IMG/VR virus record: IMGVR_UViG_3300032288_005426
Location: 1 to 33,260 of that record
Source: a virus
Direction: 5' to 3' (one strand)
DNA length: 33,260 nt
This document shows positions 23,395 through 30,533 of the stretch, one piece after another. How positions within the stretch are numbered: position 1 is the stretch's first letter; each line of letters starts with the position of its first letter. A model generated the notes under the pieces. That model saw only the letters and a list, made by a program, of their open reading frames with translations. It was not told the origin of the DNA and ran no database searches. The position numbers were made by a program, and so were the translations under genes.

Positions 23395-23739
23395 CTATTT
23401 TTTATAATTTGTAAATATTTCCTCTCCGGGTCTAATATCTCTCAATGAAAAAAATATTAATTTATTCTTTACTGTATCGGTTTCCCAATCAGCATTAAAT
23501 TCGTAATCGGAGTGATTAAATATACTCCCGTATCCTAAACAAATAACTAACCTCATACCTCCTTTAGGCCAACTAAAAAAATGTTCATTTAATATATCAG
23601 GATATGCTATATCATTAGGGACTGGTATATAGTGGCATTCTTCCAATACCTCGCCCTTTTTTATATTCTCTGAAGCAAAAACACCTCTTCCGTGAACGGG
23701 GGAATCGTCTACATATATTTTCTTAGATCTATAAAGCAT
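23395..23739 (-). CDS. SET-domain protein, putative lysine methyltransferase
   Basis: This compact 114-aa protein is almost entirely a SET domain. Motifs seen: HGRGVFASENIKKGEVL at about 16-32 (the G-x-G SAM-binding opening), the GYGSIFNHS signature at 69-77 (NHS is the cofactor and catalytic pocket motif), FNADW, and C-terminal LRDIRPGEEIFTNY at 99-112 with the catalytic-type Tyr. SET enzymes transfer methyl groups from S-adenosylmethionine to protein lysines. The size is like minimal viral SET proteins such as chlorovirus vSET (about 119 aa). There is no pre-SET or post-SET zinc cluster. Its target is unknown; a host protein or a phage virion/DNA-binding protein are possibilities. Confidence 0.85.
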   Translation of the reverse strand: MLYRSKKIYVDDSPVHGRGVFASENIKKGEVLEECHYIPVPNDIAYPDILNEHFFSWPKGGMRLVICLGYGSIFNHSDYEFNADWETDTVKNKLIFFSLRDIRPGEEIFTNYKK

Positions 23740-23813
23740 AAAGGTTATAAACGGTAAATATAAAGTTTAATGATTATAATCCTATACAAATAAAAGATTT
23801 CAATAAGAGGATA

Positions 23814-23822
23814 TATAAAATA
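23814..23822 (+). promoter_or_regulatory. TATAAAATA box before the pretoxin-like gene
   Basis: A TATAAAATA variant of the late-type box lies 7 nt before the ATG at 23830, in the 90-bp divergent gap with the SET gene. The context (AGAGGATATATAAAATAAAAAATA) resembles other start regions of the window. Confidence 0.35.
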
Positions 23823-23829
23823 AAAAATA

Positions 23830-24642
23830 ATGGATAATTTATTATCTCTTGAAGATTATTTATTTGAAAGTAAGCCTCCTAGATTCTTTACAGAGGAACA
23901 AATAAATGAATCTATACAATATATGGAGAGTGAAGACCCCGCTCTAATGGAAGCATGGTACAACACTGTTCTAGATTTTGCTGCACTGGTACCTGGTGTT
24001 GGTTCAGTTGCTGAGGGTATAAACCTTGTTTCTTATGCAAAGCAAGGTGAATATTTATTAGCAGGCCTATGTGCAATAGGACTAATACCTCTTTTTGGTC
24101 AATATATAGGTGCTGGTGGATCTCTATTAGTAAAGGCATTAGGAAAAGGGAAGGCATTGGGTTCTTCAATATTAAAGCCTCTAACTAATACAGTAGCTAA
24201 ATTCTTCCCTAAGATAGTTGGATTTCTAAAAAGTTCTAAGTTTTTATCCAAGTTTTCTGGTATAGCTCCTTTTGTTGGAAAAATAATAGGTTCTCTTAAA
24301 AACTTCGTAGTTAAAGGGGGAGCAAAATTAACAAAAATGGCTACTAATCCAGCACAAATTAAGGCTTTAACAGCATCAGTAAGAGGAGTTACGAGGGAAG
24401 CAAAATTTGGATATAAAGCTTATGATTGGATGTTTGGATCAAATGCTAAACCAGCAGTTTCAACAGTTCCATCAACAGCGGGATATTCAGGAACTGCTCA
24501 GATATCTCCAGAATATCAAATCCCAGTTCCTAAAGATGCTTATATGGCTTATCAAGGAACTCCTTTAAAAAATATAAGACCTTATACAGATACTGAAATT
24601 TCACAAGCTGAAATGGCTCAAGACTGGGAAAAATATTTATAA
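23830..24642 (+). CDS. hydrophobic, glycine-rich putative head-cargo protein
   Basis: This 270-aa protein begins MDNLLSLEDYLFE, a capsid-targeting-like peptide ending in L-F-E. Residues about 45-105 form a hydrophobic, Gly-rich region (LDFAALVPGVGSVAEGINLV, GLIPLFGQYIGAGGSLLVKA). This is the pattern of pre-toxin/linker regions found in polymorphic toxins and in some T4-like phage virion proteins. Then come Lys-rich amphipathic helices (KIVGFLKSSKFLSKF, KIIGSLKNFVVKGGAKL), which could bind or insert in membranes. The C-terminus is polar (PVPKDAYMAYQG). It is a single-gene plus-strand unit with its own terminator. A packaged, membrane-active protein injected with DNA is a reasonable hypothesis; no enzymatic domain is visible. 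Confidence 0.72.
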   Translation: MDNLLSLEDYLFESKPPRFFTEEQINESIQYMESEDPALMEAWYNTVLDFAALVPGVGSVAEGINLVSYAKQGEYLLAGLCAIGLIPLFGQYIGAGGSLLVKALGKGKALGSSILKPLTNTVAKFFPKIVGFLKSSKFLSKFSGIAPFVGKIIGSLKNFVVKGGAKLTKMATNPAQIKALTASVRGVTREAKFGYKAYDWMFGSNAKPAVSTVPSTAGYSGTAQISPEYQIPVPKDAYMAYQGTPLKNIRPYTDTEISQAEMAQDWEKYL

Positions 24643-24650
24643 AAACTACA

Positions 24651-24676
24651 AACCCAGGATTTCTCCTGGGTTTTTT
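24651..24676. terminator. bidirectional intrinsic terminator
   Basis: A perfect 9-bp stem (AACCCAGGA/TCCTGGGTT) with a TTTC loop is followed by TTTT on the plus strand. It lies between the convergent genes 23830-24642 and 24689-25528. The plus-strand direction is strong; the minus strand has only a short TTT run after the stem. Confidence 0.85.
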
Positions 24677-24688
24677 GTGAAGTCACTT

Positions 24689-25528
24689 TTAAATTTTAGA
24701 TCCACAATTTGGACAAAACTTCCAAGTTTGCTTTTTCATCCTAGTACCACAATCTGTACAATAATTTCTTATAGAAGAAGATTCCAGTGGTTTTTGTGAT
24801 TCTGGAAGGATTCTATATTTAATTGTTTTTTGTGGGGTGTTACAGAAACTTCCAGAGACACTTTTGAAGTCTTGTTTGCTAGATTCCCCCATTTCAATCC
24901 TTCCCGTTTCTATGCTGTTACTAGAATTAGATCCTTTTACTGAATCATTAACCATACTTGTTGTTACAAATAGATTGTTTATGGTGCTACCCCCTAGTGT
25001 AAAATTGGTATCTGAAATATATGATCCTATAATATCAGAACCATAAGTGGTATTAGCTCCACTGGAATAGATACCTGTTCCACCTGTAAGATTAAGTGAA
25101 GAGCTATTTAAATTTATGGTGTTGTTATAGGATTTAAAGTAGTCGTTTAAATTATAAGGATTTTTGTTATATAATTCCTCATTATAAAACGAAACCTCAA
25201 TCATACCATTATCCATTATAGCATTAAGAGCCTCATTAGAATTATCGACTTCATAAGTCTCAAAAAGAAACTTATTGTTATTGTCTATAAATCTTTCTAA
25301 ATAAACTCTTTCACCAGGCCGGAGTACTATTCCAGATTCGGAAATACTTTTACCATTTAGATCGATTTTTGCAAGTACCCTTGCTGTTGTTGGATTGAAT
25401 AGCTCAATCTCGAAGTTCTCTCCGTCTTTTAGATAGACGGAATCGCCATAAATTTTGGCTCTGTTTCTGTTTCTTGTGATGTTTGCGGTACATCCGCCCA
25501 CATTCACGCTTGGCGTTGAATAATACAT
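24689..25528 (-). CDS. unknown protein with C-terminal zinc ribbon
   Basis: This 279-aa protein has three parts. The N-terminal part (about 25-95) is beta-rich, with FEIELFNPTTARVLAKIDL and GIVLRPGERVYLERFID, a fold-like pattern suggesting a small capsid or decoration-type beta domain. The middle (about 130-215) is low-complexity Asn/Ser/Thr/Gly. The end is a zinc ribbon with two CxxC pairs, CTDC and CPNC, spaced about 18 residues (CTDCGTRMKKQ...FCPNCG). No family is recognised. Virion surface location is inferred from the beta domain plus Ser/Asn-rich linker. It is convergent with the pretoxin-like gene and ends at their shared terminator. Confidence 0.7.
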   Translation of the reverse strand: MYYSTPSVNVGGCTANITRNRNRAKIYGDSVYLKDGENFEIELFNPTTARVLAKIDLNGKSISESGIVLRPGERVYLERFIDNNNKFLFETYEVDNSNEALNAIMDNGMIEVSFYNEELYNKNPYNLNDYFKSYNNTINLNSSSLNLTGGTGIYSSGANTTYGSDIIGSYISDTNFTLGGSTINNLFVTTSMVNDSVKGSNSSNSIETGRIEMGESSKQDFKSVSGSFCNTPQKTIKYRILPESQKPLESSSIRNYCTDCGTRMKKQTWKFCPNCGSKI

Positions 25529-25600
25529 AAAGATTATTTTATTTGGCCCCTTCCTTTACGTCCATTTCTGAAAGCTCTACGGTTTGTTGACCGGGAAGTG

Positions 25601-25616
25601 ACTAGAAACCTCTAGT
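25601..25616. other. small palindromic hairpin in a 111-bp gap
   Basis: The gap 25529-25639 holds a 6-bp perfect stem, ACTAGA/TCTAGT, with an AACC loop, and no ORF or tRNA that I can support. No T-run follows on either strand, so it is not a standard terminator. It could be an operator or RNA structure upstream of the zinc-ribbon gene. Confidence 0.35.
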
Positions 25617-25639
25617 TCTATTATTATATAACCAATATT

Positions 25640-25912
25640 TTAAAAGTTTCCAAATCTAGATAGCGGAATATAATCTTTAACTAGATCTGAATGTATTAAT
25701 TGGGGTATTCTTCTATATTCTTTATACCACCTATTACATACGTAAATGTCCTTTCCCTGTGAGTTAATTATTTCAACAACATCATATTCTGCCTCTTCGA
25801 ATGGACCGATAGCTCTAGTTATGACCTTTCCTATTATAGGCATTCTCGTCACATCCTCTCCGCTATACTCTAGATTCTCAACTAAAAAATCTCTTAACCT
25901 CTTTATTTTCAT
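25640..25912 (-). CDS. small unknown protein with capsid-targeting-like N-terminus
   Basis: This 90-aa protein begins MKIKRLRDFLVE followed by NLEYSG; FLVE fits the (L/I/V)-x-E pattern for T4 gp21 prohead protease sites. The rest is beta-rich (IGKVITRAIGPFEEAEYDVVEI, DIYVCNRWYKEYRRI), possibly an SH3-like small barrel; no family is recognised. Its ATG overlaps the stop of the transglycosylase-like gene by 4 nt (ATGA), so the two are translationally coupled and probably packaged or used together. Confidence 0.68.
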   Translation of the reverse strand: MKIKRLRDFLVENLEYSGEDVTRMPIIGKVITRAIGPFEEAEYDVVEIINSQGKDIYVCNRWYKEYRRIPQLIHSDLVKDYIPLSRFGNF

Positions 25913-26751
25913 TTTACTGCATTTATTCCTAGAGGAACTTTATTAGCGTTCATCTGTTTAGTTTTTTCTGTATTCTCCAAATCTTGCATTTGTATTTCTG
26001 GATTTTGAGAAGGGTCCTCTATAGCTTCTATAGTTCCCCTATAATATTCTAATGGTTTCTTAGATCTATAAGATTCAGGATCAGCAAAAGCTCCTGTAAA
26101 ATTTCCTAAAATATAGTTGTTTTCATCATCCTGCTCTTCGTCGCTGTTAAATATCTGGTCGATATATTCATAGTAATCTTTTTTAGTTTTACCCCCATCA
26201 GAAGGAAACTTCTTGAAAGTTTCTACGTTTTTATCTACTACGTACATTGGAAATTCCCACTTCCAATCTTTTCTTATAACCTCGGGATAGAATGTAATTG
26301 CGGCAAAATCTCCTGGAGAAAGCTCACCTTTTATATTCATCCCCGATATCCACATTTTATAGAAAGCTCTCACTAAATCTAATTGATCAACATTAGACAT
26401 TTCTACAACATCGTTTGCTGTGTAATTTTTACCAGTTTCAGGATTTACAAAATATTTTAAAACTGATGGCATGAATGCTAAAAGACCAACTGCGCCTGAC
26501 ATGGAATCCTTGTATTTAGGATCAAATCTACATTCATGAAATATTGTGTGAAGAAGCCACTGTGGCTTTATTTTAAGCTCTTCAGATATTTTTATTATCT
26601 TCTTTAAGAACTTATTTCTATTTTCTTCTATAAGTCCACTATAAGGAAGTTCTGTAACAGTCTCTGATTTGTAAGAGGCTGGATCCATTTTCTCAACCTT
26701 TACATTTTCGAATAAAGAAAAGCTTTTAAAGTCTTTTAGATGTCTCAACAT
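25909..26751 (-). CDS. lytic transglycosylase-like protein with capsid-targeting-like N-terminus
   Basis: This 280-aa protein has an SLT/goose-lysozyme-like core at about 45-100: IKPQWLLHTIFHECRFDP with catalytic-type Glu73, then SGAVGLLAFMPSVLKYF, equivalent to the GAVGLLQFMP signature of lytic transglycosylases. These enzymes cut the peptidoglycan glycan strand. There is no signal peptide. The N-terminus, MLRHLKDFKSFSLFE, resembles a T4 capsid-targeting sequence with a possible L-F-E cleavage site. That suggests a head-packaged or virion-associated murein hydrolase used at entry rather than a secreted lysin. The C-terminal third is polar and disordered. It is coupled to the 90-aa gene downstream. 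Confidence 0.78.
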   Translation of the reverse strand: MLRHLKDFKSFSLFENVKVEKMDPASYKSETVTELPYSGLIEENRNKFLKKIIKISEELKIKPQWLLHTIFHECRFDPKYKDSMSGAVGLLAFMPSVLKYFVNPETGKNYTANDVVEMSNVDQLDLVRAFYKMWISGMNIKGELSPGDFAAITFYPEVIRKDWKWEFPMYVVDKNVETFKKFPSDGGKTKKDYYEYIDQIFNSDEEQDDENNYILGNFTGAFADPESYRSKKPLEYYRGTIEAIEDPSQNPEIQMQDLENTEKTKQMNANKVPLGINAVK

Positions 26752-26763
26752 CTAATATATATC

Positions 26764-27564
26764 CTAAATCAAATTCTTAAGCATAGGTTTCTCTGATGAC
26801 CAAGCATGTAAAGAAGTAATGTGCATAGTAAGCATACCTGGTTTAACATTCTCCCAGCTTTCAGGATCTTTTTTCTTGCACTGTTCGATAAGCCAAAATA
26901 CTTTTCTAGCACAAAGATAAATGTCGTCTCTAAAGTGCCTAAAGAAATCACAGGATCTAATATAATAGACAACATGTACCCAATCTCCTCTTCTTATGAA
27001 GTGATATCCAATAGTGCAAGGAACTCTTTCTCCGTGAACTGATCCAGTATCTTCTGGATACCATATAGGTAAAAATGCTTGCCTAGTGAAAGGCTCTCTA
27101 ACCATAAGATTAATAACGTCTGCAAAATCTCCGTAATGGTATCTTATACCTTTTAAAGTACATCCAGTAATACGTGTTTCGGATTCAGCCTCTCCATATT
27201 TTCCCCAGATTCTTTCCGGATATGTGTGAGAGAATTTTTCATCACCTCCAAATTCAGAATTATTCTTTTGAGCATATGGCCATCGCACATGAGATGGAGG
27301 GGGATTTAAAGGAGATCCGCTAACCCTTTCTTCAAAGTGTTCGTCTGCCCATGCAAAATTAGGTTTAATTTGTTCTCCTATAACTTTAATGTCTGGTGAC
27401 ATCTGACACGAAAATGAAAGATTCAATGTCTCAATCATGGCATATCTTGGATCATGTTTAATCTCCTTTCCTTGCCATTTCTCTGTATGAACAACATACG
27501 AATAATCGTACATCTGTTGCGCTGTCCATTTTATGACATCATCAAATCTCCCAAATTTCTTCAT
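26764..27564 (-). CDS. thymidylate synthase-family enzyme, likely dCMP (hydroxy)methylase type
   Basis: This 266-aa protein is of the ThyA superfamily. The catalytic Cys is Cys183 in ERVPCTIGYHF. The phosphate/substrate motif RSCDFF at 203-208 aligns with E. coli ThyA Arg166-Ser167-Cys168-Asp169. The downstream block FRDDIYLCAR puts Asp214 at the position of E. coli Asn177. Asn there selects dUMP, while Asp is characteristic of dCMP-specific enzymes such as T4 dCMP hydroxymethylase (gp42). A His-containing MHITSLHAW strand follows, with Thr where ThyA has Tyr209. The N-terminal half is divergent (SHTYPERIWGKYG in place of the usual DLGPVYGxQWR). The likely product is a C5-modified dCMP; a divergent thymidylate synthase remains possible. 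Confidence 0.75.
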   Translation of the reverse strand: MKKFGRFDDVIKWTAQQMYDYSYVVHTEKWQGKEIKHDPRYAMIETLNLSFSCQMSPDIKVIGEQIKPNFAWADEHFEERVSGSPLNPPPSHVRWPYAQKNNSEFGGDEKFSHTYPERIWGKYGEAESETRITGCTLKGIRYHYGDFADVINLMVREPFTRQAFLPIWYPEDTGSVHGERVPCTIGYHFIRRGDWVHVVYYIRSCDFFRHFRDDIYLCARKVFWLIEQCKKKDPESWENVKPGMLTMHITSLHAWSSEKPMLKNLI

Positions 27565-27609
27565 TTATTTTAATGTTTTCTATTATATGGATGTTTATAT
27601 TATAGTTTC

Positions 27610-28677
27610 CTATTTATGGAACCTATCGAAAGAATTTTTTGATATTTTATTGAACCGGACTTTGCCAATAAATTCACCTATAGTTAAACAGTCAGTATAA
27701 CTCATTGCGGATTTAAGATAATCCTTGAAGTTTTCTGTCCATCCAGTTAGTGTATATTCGACTGGCTGCATTTTTGAAATACCCTCTGAAGTTTTAAGTT
27801 CGGTTTTACCTAAGCTTTTCTGTACCTCTTTAGTGGACATCCCCCTAAATTTCTTATAGAATTTTCTTCCTGCTTCAAATTGTAATAATGTATCGATTGA
27901 ATATTGATCAACCTTAGCCCCTGGTTCTTTCCAAGTTCCGTGATTTATATTTTCTTCATATGTTTCTCCGCAGCTTTCCAGAGTCTTGTTAAAAATACTA
28001 CCTAGCATTACGTAATCAGCACCTAGTGCTAGAGCCTTTATAACATCGGAATACTTCTTAAATCCGCCGTCTGCTACTATTTTAGTACTTAGATTTCTTT
28101 CTTCCTGTAATTTATATGTTTCATGTATCAAAGAAGCCATTGGATATCCTATACCAGTTTGTACTGTTGTTAGACATCCTGCACCATTTCCTATACCCAT
28201 TCTTACGTAATCTGCACCTGCATTTGCAAGAGAAAGAAATGTCATAGGATTAGCACAATTACCAACCATAATAACTAAGGAACTACCGTATATCTCTTTT
28301 GATTCCTCAACTAGCTCTTTTACTAAGCTCATATGACCATTGGCTATATCTATGAGAGCATAGCATTTCTTTCCAAGTGGTATATTAGCTTTGTTATCTA
28401 TGAAGACTTTTTTAAAATCATCGAGGCCATATGAAAACCAAACTTTATAATCGGTTGAAAAATAGTTTATCCCATAATCTATAGATAATCTTGGTATGAT
28501 TCCGTATATCTTATTTTCATTGAATATAGTATAATTATTATTATCTATAACAGTATCCATAGGGGCAGTAAAAAGAGGAAGCATTTGTTTCTCGTCAAAT
28601 ACGTCTACTTTTTTTCTAGACAGAATACTGGTGTGAACCTCTGGTTCAATTAGAATATCATCGAAGTCAAAAAGCAT
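27610..28677 (-). CDS. IMP dehydrogenase / GMP reductase family enzyme
   Basis: This protein of about 355 aa belongs to the IMPDH/GMPR TIM-barrel family. Motifs: FDDILIEP near the N-terminus, FTAPMDTV, the catalytic-loop segment GIGNGAGCLTT (about 161-171) with nucleophile Cys168, VADGGFKKYSDVIKALALGA, LGSIF, then FRGMSTKEVQ and SEG. No CBS domain pair is present, so it is either a minimal IMPDH or a GMP reductase; FRGMSTKE looks more GMPR-like. I used the ATG at 28677 (MLFDFDD) rather than an upstream start whose extra residues look non-homologous. It sits next to the TS-like gene, suggesting nucleotide-pool remodelling. Confidence 0.88.
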   Translation of the reverse strand: MLFDFDDILIEPEVHTSILSRKKVDVFDEKQMLPLFTAPMDTVIDNNNYTIFNENKIYGIIPRLSIDYGINYFSTDYKVWFSYGLDDFKKVFIDNKANIPLGKKCYALIDIANGHMSLVKELVEESKEIYGSSLVIMVGNCANPMTFLSLANAGADYVRMGIGNGAGCLTTVQTGIGYPMASLIHETYKLQEERNLSTKIVADGGFKKYSDVIKALALGADYVMLGSIFNKTLESCGETYEENINHGTWKEPGAKVDQYSIDTLLQFEAGRKFYKKFRGMSTKEVQKSLGKTELKTSEGISKMQPVEYTLTGWTENFKDYLKSAMSYTDCLTIGEFIGKVRFNKISKNSFDRFHK

Positions 28678-28716
28678 GATTATTTTATTCTTTATAGTGT
28701 AAAAAAAATAAAGATT

Positions 28717-28754
28717 CCACAAAAATGCCCAGATTTTTTAAGATCCGGGCATTT
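28717..28754 (-). terminator. intrinsic terminator after the 467-aa gene
   Basis: A 12-bp stem (minus strand AAATGCCCGGAT with ATCTGGGCATTT, one G-T pair) and an 8-nt loop is followed by a short TT run and GTGG. It is located between the 467-aa gene and the GMPR-like gene. The flanking A/T runs on the other side would also allow it to act on the plus strand. Confidence 0.75.
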
Positions 28755-28764
28755 AATTTTTTAT

Positions 28765-30168
28765 TTAGTTAAGATTAAATCCTCCACCCCAATCAAAAGA
28801 TCCACCTGGACCTTTAGGTCCTTCGTTACCTCCTTGATCTCCGGATTGTCCTTGATCTCCATACTTGGATTTCCAATCCTGATATTCTCTCTCTTGTTTC
28901 ATATCTGATAAACATTCATCTATAATAGGATCTATCATAGATCTGTCCATACCAACCCCTATTTGATTTTTAGGCTTTAAAGAGTTTGTAACCGGATCTA
29001 TAGTCTGATCTAATATAGAGTGAAAAAGCTCTAAAACTCTTCTTGCTGGTGTTATTTGAGATATTTTTCCATAAACCAAGAAGTGTAATTGCTCAAGGAA
29101 TGATGCAATATCATTTTGTGAACTATCGGGATCTCCACTCATAATATCACTGATTTTATCCTGTACATTACTGTTGCTATTTATAACAAGTCCAAGAACC
29201 ATCTGAAGTCTTTTTCCGATTGCCTGCTCTTCTATCTCGTCAAAAAGAGTTTCTGTATTATCAATAACTATTTCAGTAGCTTCTAATCCAAGTCTATCTG
29301 AAAGCTCAAGTAGGAGCTGCTGTGTAATTAATTTATAAACTCCCTTAACAGATTCATGAATAAGTAATCCAAACTCCATTGCTCTAGCAATAATAGTTGA
29401 TTGAACACCATCAATATATTCTGAAGCATCTGGATTTATTTCACCCTCATCTTGTAATTCCTTTAATATTTTTTCAGGATCTGGTTTTTCCTCTTCCTCC
29501 TCTTCGGATTTTGGTTTTTTAACTTCTATATCACAAGCTCCTGGGGGTGCTTGTCTAAACATAGAAGCTTTTTGATCCGGGGTAAGAGTCATGTCAAAAT
29601 AGTGTGCTGCAGCAGATATTCTATTTAGAAGGTCTATGTATTCTCTTCCTGGTGCTTCACCTAATATTTCTTTTATTCTGTCAGCAACCATCGGAAGGTT
29701 TATAATCTCTTTTACGTTTAATCCCTTTCCTTGTTGGATAGTTCTAATTACTTTCCGCTTGTTTATTTCATCTATTATTTCTTGATCCTCTAATTCAACC
29801 TTTTTTTCACATTGAGAGCATTCCATTTTTTCCTTCATCGCCTCTTGTGGTCTATCCGTTATCTTTAGATCTAAAATAACATCGTCAATGAAAGTACCGT
29901 AAACTTTTCTTATTGCTTCTTCTGCTAATTCTTCAAGTTCTCTTTCGTGACCAGCTTGAATCCTTCTAGCTCTCATTACGTTACCCATAATATTAAGATC
30001 CGGAGCATTCTCCCTTACATATCTTTCAGCTTCTTCCTGGTTAGCATTTACTATTGCATCTAAAAAAGCTTTGGATGATTTTTCTGGATCCTCTCCAGGA
30101 AACGCTGGATTTCCTTTAAGGGTTGCTTCATTCAAGAAGCTTTCAAAATTAGCTATATTTTTTCCCAT
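28765..30168 (-). CDS. large unknown protein with capsid-targeting-like N-terminus
   Basis: This 467-aa protein begins MGKNIANFESFLNE followed by ATLKG. FLNE then A is the best match in the window to a T4 gp21 cleavage site (L-x-E, small residue after). The body is mostly helical and acidic, with one CSQC pair near 117-120, a Glu-rich stretch (SEEEEEEKPDPEK) and a long helical domain at about 250-400 (AMEFGLLIHESVKGVYKLI). The end is Gly-rich (GGNEGPKGPGGSFDWGGGF). No family is recognised. By analogy with T4 Alt and IP proteins it may be an internal head protein. It is followed by a terminator and preceded by the Pro-rich 103-aa gene with an 8-bp gap. Confidence 0.72.
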   Translation of the reverse strand: MGKNIANFESFLNEATLKGNPAFPGEDPEKSSKAFLDAIVNANQEEAERYVRENAPDLNIMGNVMRARRIQAGHERELEELAEEAIRKVYGTFIDDVILDLKITDRPQEAMKEKMECSQCEKKVELEDQEIIDEINKRKVIRTIQQGKGLNVKEIINLPMVADRIKEILGEAPGREYIDLLNRISAAAHYFDMTLTPDQKASMFRQAPPGACDIEVKKPKSEEEEEEKPDPEKILKELQDEGEINPDASEYIDGVQSTIIARAMEFGLLIHESVKGVYKLITQQLLLELSDRLGLEATEIVIDNTETLFDEIEEQAIGKRLQMVLGLVINSNSNVQDKISDIMSGDPDSSQNDIASFLEQLHFLVYGKISQITPARRVLELFHSILDQTIDPVTNSLKPKNQIGVGMDRSMIDPIIDECLSDMKQEREYQDWKSKYGDQGQSGDQGGNEGPKGPGGSFDWGGGFNLN

Positions 30169-30176
30169 TATTTTAA

Positions 30177-30488
30177 TTATTGGATTGGTAGACCCTTAAG
30201 TCCTCTAAGTCTCATGACTAAACTTTTTGCTAGCTCAGTTCCTTTTTCTCTAACTATAGAGCTTTTTACATTATCCATAACATCGCCAAAATTAGTTGCC
30301 ATAGGATTTTCTTCTTCCTCTGGTCTAGGCTCTCTATCCGGAAAAGCACGCCCAGGTCTTTTAGGAGCTGGCGGAGGATTAGTATCTGGTCTAGTAGGAG
30401 CAGGTGTAGTTCCTGGATTAGTTTTAGGTTTAGTAGCAGGTTGAGTCATTATAAACTCATATAAGCTAGTTATTATCTTTCTACCCAT
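30177..30488 (-). CDS. Pro-rich small protein, possible head cargo
   Basis: This 103-aa protein begins MGRKIITSLYEFIM, a peptide resembling the capsid-targeting sequences of neighbours but lacking a clear x-Glu cut site. It is followed by a Pro/Thr-rich linker (TNPGTTPAPTRPDTNPPPAP) and a helical basic end (SLVMRLRGLKGLPIQ). No family is recognised. It is first gene of a minus-strand pair with the 467-aa gene and is divergent from the 556-aa gene; the 45-bp gap contains the palindrome AGATATATATCT. Confidence 0.65.
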   Translation of the reverse strand: MGRKIITSLYEFIMTQPATKPKTNPGTTPAPTRPDTNPPPAPKRPGRAFPDREPRPEEEENPMATNFGDVMDNVKSSIVREKGTELAKSLVMRLRGLKGLPIQ

Positions 30489-30495
30489 TTGTAAT

Positions 30496-30512
30496 TTTAT
30501 TTAAGATATATA
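30496..30512. promoter_or_regulatory. divergent start region with AT palindrome
   Basis: The 45-bp gap between 30488 and 30534 contains the 12-bp perfect palindrome AGATATATATCT. It is the likely shared divergent promoter or operator for the head-cargo candidate genes on either side. It has no exact TATAAATA. Confidence 0.35.
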
Positions 30513-30533
30513 TCTCAACAAACAAAAAAAGAT

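Noticed and set aside
25529-25639. Possible tRNA or structured RNA in the 111-bp gap
   Set aside because: No T-arm, anticodon arm or acceptor pairing could be built; only a 6-bp hairpin is supported.
26769-26975. 68-aa minus-strand ORF inside the TS-like gene
   Set aside because: It lies entirely in another frame of a gene with recognisable catalytic motifs and is a shadow.
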